Of a stretch of DNA of 13,345 bases, positions 6,873-13,345 are shown in pieces. The notes below the pieces were generated by a model, which saw nothing but the letters and a program-made list of their open reading frames with translations, had not been told where the DNA came from and searched no databases. The DNA is from Chloroflexota bacterium. Lineage in GTDB: Bacteria > Chloroflexota > Limnocylindria > QHBO01. Each line of letters opens with the position of its first letter. Positions within the stretch are counted from its first letter, which is position 1. The stretch lies in the NCBI GenBank assembly GCA_005879815.1, contig VBKA01000063.1:1-13345 (forward strand). Direction: 5' to 3'. The translations under genes and the position numbers were made by a program.

Positions 6873-8750
6873 CTAGCGTCGACGCATCGCCTTCCCCAGC
6901 CTGTGTACGAAGGGATCCTTCGTCAGCTGCTCGAGCGGCGCGGGAAGCGCGAGCGACCAGTTGGCGCGCCGGCGGGGGCCGGTGCCGGGGATATTCGGCC
7001 GCTCGGTGACCAGAAGCGCGTCCTCGAGCGTGGCGCTCACCAGGCACGCGGGGGATGCCGCGAGGGCGCGGTGGGCGGCGAGGATCGCCTCTCCGGTCGA
7101 GGCGGTTGTCGGCACCCCGGCGAGGCGAGCGACCCGGTTCCGCCACCACGCGAGCTGTCGTGGATCGGCGTCGATGCCCGCCGCGCGCTGATCGTCCAGG
7201 TCACGCCCGCTCCAAGCCCCGGCGATCGTCGGCAGGTCGTGGTTGGTGATCGCAGCGAAGACGCGACGCGGGTAGGCCCGCGGAGGCCGACGCTCGAACG
7301 TCGCGAGTCGCGTCGAGAGCACGCCGCGCGCGGCGAGCCTGTGGCGAACGCCGCGCTCGACCGTGCCGAGGTCCTCGCCGATGATGATGGCCCCGGCGCG
7401 GATGCTCTCGATGGTGAGTGCCGCCAGAAGCTCGTCGAACGGGTAGCGCACATACGCGCCCTGCCCGGGCGAAAGGCCCGAGGGGATCCACCACAAGCGA
7501 AAGAGGCCCAGGACGTGGTCGATGCGCAGGCCACCGGCATGGTGGAGGGCGGCTCGCAACGTTTCGACGTACGGCTGGAGGCGCCGCTGGCGCAGGCGCT
7601 GCGGGACGAACGGTGGCAGGCCCCAGTCCTGGCCCCCGAGGTTGAAGGGATCGGGTGGGGCTCCGATCGACACGCCGTCCGCGAGCACCTCCTGCCAGTC
7701 CCAGGCGTCAAAGCCGCCAGGATCGAAGCCAACCGCAAGGTCGGCGATGATCCGCGGACCGGTCGCCGCAGCGGCCCCCAGCTGTTCGTCCGCGAGCCAC
7801 TGCACCCAGCTGTGGAAGCCAATCCGCTCGCGGTGCCCGTCGGCATAGCGCGCCACCGACGGTGAACCTGGGTGTCGATACGGCTCGGGCCAGGTCCGCC
7901 AATCCGTCCCGCGTTCCTCGCTGAGCGCGGCGAAGGTCCCCCATCCTCGGAGCGCATCCCCACCCGCCGCGGTGAACTGGCGGACCCGCTCCCCGACCTC
8001 GCCCGCCAGCGCGCGACCTGAGTCCCAGAGCACCTCCAGCGCCGCGCGCTTGAGTGCGAATGCGGCGCGCCGGTCGATGCGCCGCCGGCGGTTGAGGCGC
8101 CGCGCCTCCGCCGCCAGGGGTGCGATCGCAGCCGTCATCGAGGTGGCTCCCGGAATCGCCTCGATCTGCAGCAGAAGCGGATCCCGGAACCGGCGCGTGC
8201 TGGCGAAGTAGGGGCTCTCCTCTGGCTCGGGGCCGGGATTCGGAGCGCCCATGGGACTGGCGATCACCGCGCCCGCCCCTATCGACCGAGACCATGCGCC
8301 GAGGGCGCGCAGGTCGGCGAGGTCTCCGATCCCCCAGCTTCTTCGGGAACGTGCCGCGTAGAGCTGCACCGCCCACGCCCACTCGCGGTACCCCGCCGGC
8401 AGCGCGCAGCGAGGTGGCGCCACGATCAACAGCTGTTCGGCCCGATCCGATCTGAGGAGGTGGTACCCGAACGGCACGTCGCGCGGAATGCGGCTGATGC
8501 TCCCGAGGCTGGTGCCGTCCTCGAGGACCAGCTCTCGGCGGCCCGCGAGCAGGTCGCCAGGGCGGCCGAGGACGATCGGATCCGGCTCCCGGCGCCTCCT
8601 GCCCGGACGCTCGCGGAGGGCGTCCCGCAATGCAGCTCGGGTCGCGGCGCTGACCATGCGCTCCGCGCCGAACGCGTCGGTCCACCGCGAAAGGACGGGC
8701 GAGGGCGCGTCAGGAGCAGGCGCGTTCCCGGGCGGCCTGGTGCGAGCCAT
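6873..8750 (-). CDS. malQ: 4-alpha-glucanotransferase (amylomaltase, GH77) MalQ
   Basis: MalQ transfers alpha-1,4-glucan segments between maltooligosaccharides, releasing glucose and recycling the short chains left by debranching. It has 625 residues with ATG at 8750, longer than the compact Thermus-type enzymes (about 500) because of an N-terminal extension of roughly 120 residues, as in the long enterobacterial and actinobacterial forms. GH77 signatures are RRSWGIGDLADL (136-147), ESPYFASTRRFRDPLLL (178-194), IIADLAVGFDPGGFDAW (334-350), the nucleophile Asp411 in GGLRIDH (406-412), the acid/base Glu459 in IIGEDLGTV (456-464), Asp505 in TNHDLPTIAG (502-511) and the closing EDALLVTERPNIPGT (576-590). 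It begins 23 bp after glgX on the same strand and is the last gene of the operon. The N-terminal 60 residues are Arg/Pro-rich and weakly conserved in appearance, so a slightly later start is conceivable. Confidence 0.94.
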   Translation of the reverse strand: MARTRPPGNAPAPDAPSPVLSRWTDAFGAERMVSAATRAALRDALRERPGRRRREPDPIVLGRPGDLLAGRRELVLEDGTSLGSISRIPRDVPFGYHLLRSDRAEQLLIVAPPRCALPAGYREWAWAVQLYAARSRRSWGIGDLADLRALGAWSRSIGAGAVIASPMGAPNPGPEPEESPYFASTRRFRDPLLLQIEAIPGATSMTAAIAPLAAEARRLNRRRRIDRRAAFALKRAALEVLWDSGRALAGEVGERVRQFTAAGGDALRGWGTFAALSEERGTDWRTWPEPYRHPGSPSVARYADGHRERIGFHSWVQWLADEQLGAAAATGPRIIADLAVGFDPGGFDAWDWQEVLADGVSIGAPPDPFNLGGQDWGLPPFVPQRLRQRRLQPYVETLRAALHHAGGLRIDHVLGLFRLWWIPSGLSPGQGAYVRYPFDELLAALTIESIRAGAIIIGEDLGTVERGVRHRLAARGVLSTRLATFERRPPRAYPRRVFAAITNHDLPTIAGAWSGRDLDDQRAAGIDADPRQLAWWRNRVARLAGVPTTASTGEAILAAHRALAASPACLVSATLEDALLVTERPNIPGTGPRRRANWSLALPAPLEQLTKDPFVHRLGKAMRRR

Positions 8751-8773
8751 CGACCGCCGCGTCCTGGCGCGTC

Positions 8774-10894
8774 CTAGAGGGGCTGCTGCCGCAGGAGAAG
8801 GAACGAGCGCGGCTCGGCGCGGCAGACGCTCCCGCCGCGCAGTGCAGATGGGTCGGAATGAGGGGGGATGGAGGCCGAGGTAGTGTCGATCAGCAGCTCC
8901 CAGGTATGTCCATGGTCCGACGGGAGGCGGTACTCGACGGGTGCCTCGTCGGCGTTGAGGATCAGCAGCAGCGTGTCATCGACGATTGGCCTGCCGTGCT
9001 CGTCTGGCTCGCTGATGGCGCTCCCGGCCAGGCGCAGGCCCAGGGTGCGGACGCCCTCCGCTCCCCACTCCTCGTCGCTCATTTCGCTGCCCGACGGCCC
9101 GTACCAGGTCAGATCCTTGATCGTGGATCCGCGGATGCGCCGCCCCTGCAGGAATCGGCGGCGGTGCAGCACCGGGTGCGCGCGAAAGATGCCGACCAGC
9201 TGAGCCGTGAAGTCGATGAGGGCGCGCTGGTCATCGGCCAGGTTCCAGTCGAACCAGCTCAGCTCGCTGTCCTGGCCGTAAGCGTTGTTGTTGCCGCACT
9301 GGGTGCGGCCCAGCTCGTCGCCGCCCAGCAGCATCGGCACGCCCTGGCTCAGCACGAGCGTGGCCAGGATGTTGCGTACCTGGCGCTGCCGCGCCTCGCG
9401 GACCGCCGGGTCATCGGTCTCGCCTTCGACGCCGAAGTTCATGCTGAGGTTGTCGTCGGTGCCGTCGCGGTTGCGCTCGCCGTTGGCCTCGTTCTGCTTC
9501 TCCTCGTAGCTCACCAGGTCGCGCAGCGTGAACCCGTCATGGGCGGTCACGAAGTTGATGGATGCGTGCGGCTGGCGTCCGTCATCGGCGTACAGGTCGG
9601 AGGAGCCGCTCAGCCGATAGGCCAGCTCGGCCGCCTGGCCGCCCTCGCCCTTCCAGAAGCGGCGCACGCTGTCCCGGTAGCGCGCGTTCCACTCGCTCCA
9701 GCCCACCGGGAAGTTACCGACCTGGTAGCCGCCCTCACCGAGATCCCAGGGCTCGGCGATGAGCTTCACCTGGCTGATCACCGGGTCCTGGCCGATGATG
9801 TCGAAGAAGCTGCCAAGCCGATCGACGTCGTGCAGCTCACGCGCCAGGGCCGAGGCGAGGTCGAAGCGGAACCCGTCGACGTGCATCTCGGTGACCCAGT
9901 AGCGCAGGCTGTCCATGATCAGCTGGAGCACCCGCGGCTGGGTCGCGTCGAGCGTGTTGCCGGTGCCCGTGTAGTCCATGTAGCGCCGGGGTTCGTCGGC
10001 GACGAGGCGGTAGTACGCGGCGTTGTCGATGCCCCGGAAGCTCAGCGTCGGGCCCCGCTCGTCGCCCTCGCCGGTGTGGTTGTAGACGACGTCGAGGATC
10101 ACCTCGATGCCCGTGGCATGCAGCGCCCTGACCATCTCGCGGAACTCGCGCACCGGATCGCCGCCGTGCGTGGCGAAGCGCGAGTCGGGCGCGAAGAAGC
10201 CGATGCTGTTGTAGCCCCAGTAGTTGACCAGCCCGCGCTCGAGCAGGAAGCGGTTGGTGACGTGGTGGTGGACCGGCAGCAACTCGACGGCGGTGACGCC
10301 CAGTCGTTGCAGGTGCGCGAGCGCGGGCGGCGATGCGAGCCCGCGGTAGGTGCCGCGCAGATGGGCCGGCACCTCGGGATGGGCCACGGTGAAGCCCTTG
10401 ACGTGGACCTCGTAGATCAGCGAACGCTCGAACGGAATCCTGGGCGGCGCATCGTCGCCCCAGTCGTAGGCGCCATCCACTACCACGCACTTGGGCAAGT
10501 CGGGCGCAGAGTCGCGCTCGTCGAATGCCAGGTCGACGTGCGGGTTGCCCAGTGGGTAACCGAAGAGCCGATCGGTGACGGTGATGGTGCCGTCGATCCA
10601 GCGCGCGTACGGGTCGAGCAGGAGCTTGTGGGGGTTGAACCGATGGCCTTCGCGCGGCGCGTGCGGACCTTCGACGCGGAATCCGTAGCGCTGGCCGGAG
10701 CGCAGGTCGGGGAGGTAGCCGTGCCATACGAAGTTGGAGCGGTCGGGGAGGCGGATGCGCTGCTCTCGCGATCCGTCCGCCCCGAACAGGCACAGCTCGA
10801 CGGCGCTGGCGTGCTCGCTGTAGATCGCGACGTTGACCCCGCCTCCGTCCCAGGAAACGCCAAGCGGATAGGGCGACCCGCGCCATATCCTCAC
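8774..10894 (-). CDS. glgX: Glycogen debranching enzyme GlgX (GH13, isoamylase type)
   Basis: GlgX hydrolyses the alpha-1,6 branches of glycogen, releasing short maltooligosaccharides that MalQ then processes. It has 706 residues. The GTG start at 10894 is supported because the N-terminus MRIWRGSPYPLGVSWD is the family's characteristic opening. The N-terminal CBM48 domain (about 8-100) is followed by the GH13 barrel from YEVHVKGFT (161-169). Conserved regions are DVVYNHTGEG (268-277), GFRFDLASAL with nucleophile Asp345 (341-350), LIAEPWD with Glu381 (378-384) and VTAHDGFTL with His452-Asp453 (449-457). NYWGYNSIGFFAPD (224-237) and a C-terminal beta domain also fit. The GTG overlaps the stop codon of the upstream small gene (GTGA, 10894-10891), so translation is probably coupled. 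A strong ribosome-binding site of its own is not evident. TreX-type or isoamylase enzymes are the nearest alternative names. Confidence 0.95.
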   Translation of the reverse strand: MRIWRGSPYPLGVSWDGGGVNVAIYSEHASAVELCLFGADGSREQRIRLPDRSNFVWHGYLPDLRSGQRYGFRVEGPHAPREGHRFNPHKLLLDPYARWIDGTITVTDRLFGYPLGNPHVDLAFDERDSAPDLPKCVVVDGAYDWGDDAPPRIPFERSLIYEVHVKGFTVAHPEVPAHLRGTYRGLASPPALAHLQRLGVTAVELLPVHHHVTNRFLLERGLVNYWGYNSIGFFAPDSRFATHGGDPVREFREMVRALHATGIEVILDVVYNHTGEGDERGPTLSFRGIDNAAYYRLVADEPRRYMDYTGTGNTLDATQPRVLQLIMDSLRYWVTEMHVDGFRFDLASALARELHDVDRLGSFFDIIGQDPVISQVKLIAEPWDLGEGGYQVGNFPVGWSEWNARYRDSVRRFWKGEGGQAAELAYRLSGSSDLYADDGRQPHASINFVTAHDGFTLRDLVSYEEKQNEANGERNRDGTDDNLSMNFGVEGETDDPAVREARQRQVRNILATLVLSQGVPMLLGGDELGRTQCGNNNAYGQDSELSWFDWNLADDQRALIDFTAQLVGIFRAHPVLHRRRFLQGRRIRGSTIKDLTWYGPSGSEMSDEEWGAEGVRTLGLRLAGSAISEPDEHGRPIVDDTLLLILNADEAPVEYRLPSDHGHTWELLIDTTSASIPPHSDPSALRGGSVCRAEPRSFLLLRQQPL

Positions 10895-11268
10895 CGCTTC
10901 GGGAACCCCGCCATCGCCAGCACCGGCGCGGGCGTCAAGCCCTCCGTTGGCGTGATCGAGAGGGAGCCTCGTTCGAGACCGTTGACCGTGACCACAGCGT
11001 CAGGGGAGCCATCTGCGAAGGCAACCGCGCCGATGGCCTCAAGCTGCTCTGGCGGATTCAGCGGGCAGTAGCCCAAACACCCGCGGTATCCGTACAGGCC
11101 GATGCGCTGGATTGGATGCGCAAGTCCCATCTCCGCAGCGATTGCGAGAGCGCCTGTCGCGCACTGCTCCGCCCCGAGCTCAACACAGCGGACCTGGGGC
11201 GGCGAGGCGAGCGCACACGAGGTGCACATGACGAAAGGCATCCAGAGGGCGAGGAGCCGCCGAATCAT
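10891..11268 (-). CDS. Small exported cysteine-containing protein, function unknown
   Basis: I do not recognise the family. The 125-residue protein starts at ATG 11268 with no clear ribosome-binding site. Residues 1-21 look like a signal peptide: MIRR, a hydrophobic core (5-14) and CALA before Ser22-Pro23, which fits SPase I cleavage after ALA. The MCTSC stretch is not a standard lipobox. The mature part (about 104 residues) has four cysteines, 28, 36, 64 and 68 (CVELGAEQC and GCLGYC), so one or two disulfides are plausible. The second half (residues 75-120) looks beta-rich, with VVTVNGLERGSLSITP. It lies inside the operon, 35 bp after mak, and overlaps glgX by 4 bp. Third codon positions carry clearly more A and T than the neighbouring genes, hinting at later acquisition or weaker codon selection. 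The overlap with glgX and the signal peptide argue that it is a real gene. Confidence 0.66.
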   Translation of the reverse strand: MIRRLLALWMPFVMCTSCALASPPQVRCVELGAEQCATGALAIAAEMGLAHPIQRIGLYGYRGCLGYCPLNPPEQLEAIGAVAFADGSPDAVVTVNGLERGSLSITPTEGLTPAPVLAMAGFPKR

Positions 11269-11303
11269 CGAGCAAAGTATGCCGTTACAACAGGGTCATG
11301 AAA

Positions 11304-12637
11304 TCAGGCTATACGGGTCAGCGCCTGGAGCGGCAGCCAGACCCAGTCCGGGCGGTTGGCGGCCTCGTAGCGGACCTCGTAGCAGGCCTTCTCGATCTCC
11401 AGCCCCGCCAGCAGCGGGGCGATGGGTGGCGTGGGCGCGGCGGCGGTGTAGGCCGTCAGGAACGCGTCGCGTGCCTCCGCCACCCAGCGGTCGGCATCGA
11501 AACCGGCAGCGTGCGTTCCGCGCTGAGCCGTGCGGGCGGCATAGTCGAGCGAACGGAGCATGCCGGCCAGGTCACGCTCCGGCGGCTGCGGCGCGCGGCG
11601 CTCGGCCAGTGGCCGTGCCGGCTCCCCCTCGAAGTCGATGACCCGGTAGCCGTCGTCGGTGACCAGCAGCTGGCCGAGGTGGTAGTCGCCGTGGACGCGC
11701 ATCACCCACACCGAACCTGCCGCTCGGAAGGCCACCTCGAGCCGCGCCCGGATGCCCGAGGCCAGCCGATCCAGGGCGGTGCGATTGTCGCCCTCCAGCG
11801 CATAGCGCGCCTGTTGGAGCTGGTTGAGCGCGCCATCCCGCCAGGCGCGCGCCTCGGTCGGCGTGGCCTGGCGCAGGGGGAAGGCGAGGTCTTGAGGTCG
11901 CGCCGCAAGGCCACGGTGCAGTTCGGCGGTCACCGCTCCGACCTTGCGAGCGGCGCCGATGGCGCCCTGCGGCCCGCCCCCGTCGCCGGCGAGCAGGGCA
12001 CGCAGCTGCCGCCATGCGTCGGATCGAGCCGGGACGCGCTCCTGGAGCACGGCCGCCGCGGCATGGCCGTCCGGTCCCAGGTAGCGCAGCGAGCCGACGA
12101 TGCGAGGGGCGACCCGACAACCGACCGACTCGAGGAAGGCGCCGACCTCGAGCTCCGGGTTCTCGCCGGCCTGCAGCCGGCGATACAGCTTCAGGAACAG
12201 CCCTTCCCCAAGCGTCACCGAGGTGTTGCTCTGCTCCACGCCCAGGCGATGCTCGACGAGGTCGGCGATCGATGACGCGCCATCCGGCAGCAGCTCGCCG
12301 GCAGCCGGCGCCGGTTCGCAGCGGAACGAGCCGACTGACGCGTTGAGGACCTGCCCGTCCGCGATGGCGGAAGCGAGCGCCCTCCATGCCCCCTCCGCGT
12401 CACGCGGCTCTCGAAGCGGCTCCGCCCCGTTTCCGATCGCCGGGACCAGGTAGGAGATCGACGGACCCATCGCGAACGATGCTTCCAGCACGAGCAACCA
12501 GGCAGTTAAGTCGGAGGGCGGCATGGGCAGCGCCGCCGCATCGGCCAGCTCCACGTTCACCAGCTGGCGGTCGTTGGCACCGTACCAACGCTGGGCCGAC
12601 AGCCATGCAGGCCTTGTCAGCGCCGACGCATCGGCCC

Positions 12638-12656
<19 letters not shown>
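11304..12656 (-). CDS. mak: Maltokinase (maltose-1-phosphate-forming) Mak/Pep2
   Basis: Mak phosphorylates maltose with ATP to maltose-1-phosphate, the activated donor used by GlgE to extend alpha-glucans. From GTG 12656 it has 450 residues, close to known maltokinases. An N-terminal cap domain contains AWLSAQRWYG (17-26), equivalent to the QRWF motif of the family. Then come QSNTSVTLG (142-150), LKLYRR with Lys156 (155-160) and ENPELEV (165-171) in the N-lobe, and the catalytic HGDYHLGQ with His322 and Asp324 (322-329) and metal-binding IDFEGEP with Asp341 (340-346). The start is uncertain: the frame is open back to 12809, but those extra residues are a Pro/Arg-rich shadow of treS. No ATG is available near the treS stop, and GTG 12656 (18-19 bases inside treS) is the best candidate, with CTG 12620 as a fallback. 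The overlap implies coupling to treS, its functional partner. Confidence 0.9.

Positions 12657-13345
<689 letters not shown>

Noticed and set aside
8858..11071. A 737-codon open frame on the plus strand opposite glgX.
   Set aside because: It mirrors glgX codon by codon in very GC-rich DNA, lacks any recognisable domain and is a typical antisense shadow; glgX has all its catalytic motifs.
11251..11265. Lipoprotein assignment for the small exported protein from its MCTSC stretch.
   Set aside because: The residues before the cysteines do not fit the [LVI]-[ASTVI]-[GAS]-C lipobox, whereas CALA followed by Ser-Pro fits ordinary signal peptidase I cleavage.

Overview
The window is a 13.3 kb piece of very GC-rich, densely coded bacterial chromosome with ten real genes, two of them cut by the window edges. 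The families present (MreB/MreC, trehalose synthase with maltokinase, glycogen enzymes, exported proteins with Ig-like domains) and the frequent GTG/TTG starts fit a high-GC Chloroflexota or actinobacterial-type lineage. I lean to Chloroflexota, but nothing in the window (no rRNA or tRNA) settles it. I see no mobile element and no CRISPR array.

Left block (1-4450, all on the minus strand): read in the direction of transcription this is mreB, mreC, a secreted protein with a clan-CD (caspase/gingipain-like) His-Gly / Ala-Cys signature plus an Ig-like domain, then a secreted GH18-type glycoside hydrolase that runs off the left edge. MreB and MreC form a two-gene shape operon. No mreD, rodA or PBP2 gene follows; two exported proteins sit there instead. 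The 179-bp gap between mreC and the secreted cysteine-peptidase-like gene holds terminator-like hairpins and a long-range 7-bp pairing directly upstream of the TTG start, so a structured leader RNA is possible.

Middle (4451-6870): a divergent intergenic region with one strong hairpin, then glgB (glycogen branching enzyme), the only plus-strand gene. It converges on malQ, and a long GC hairpin fills the 33-bp space between them.

Right block (6873-13345, all minus strand): the order of transcription is treS (3' part only), mak, a small exported cysteine-containing protein of unknown function, glgX, malQ. Spacing is tight (18-bp overlap, 35-bp gap, 4-bp overlap, 23-bp gap), so this reads as one operon. 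Trehalose synthase interconverts trehalose and maltose, maltokinase makes maltose-1-phosphate (the donor for GlgE), GlgB branches the glucan, GlgX debranches it and MalQ recycles the maltooligosaccharides. GlgE itself is not visible and may lie beyond the right edge. The odd member is the small exported protein, whose stop codon overlaps the glgX start and whose codon use looks less GC-biased than its neighbours.

No clearly undescribed system is proven here. The items most worth a second look are the caspase-fold-like secreted protein with its possible structured leader, and the small exported protein embedded in a cytosolic glycogen/trehalose operon.
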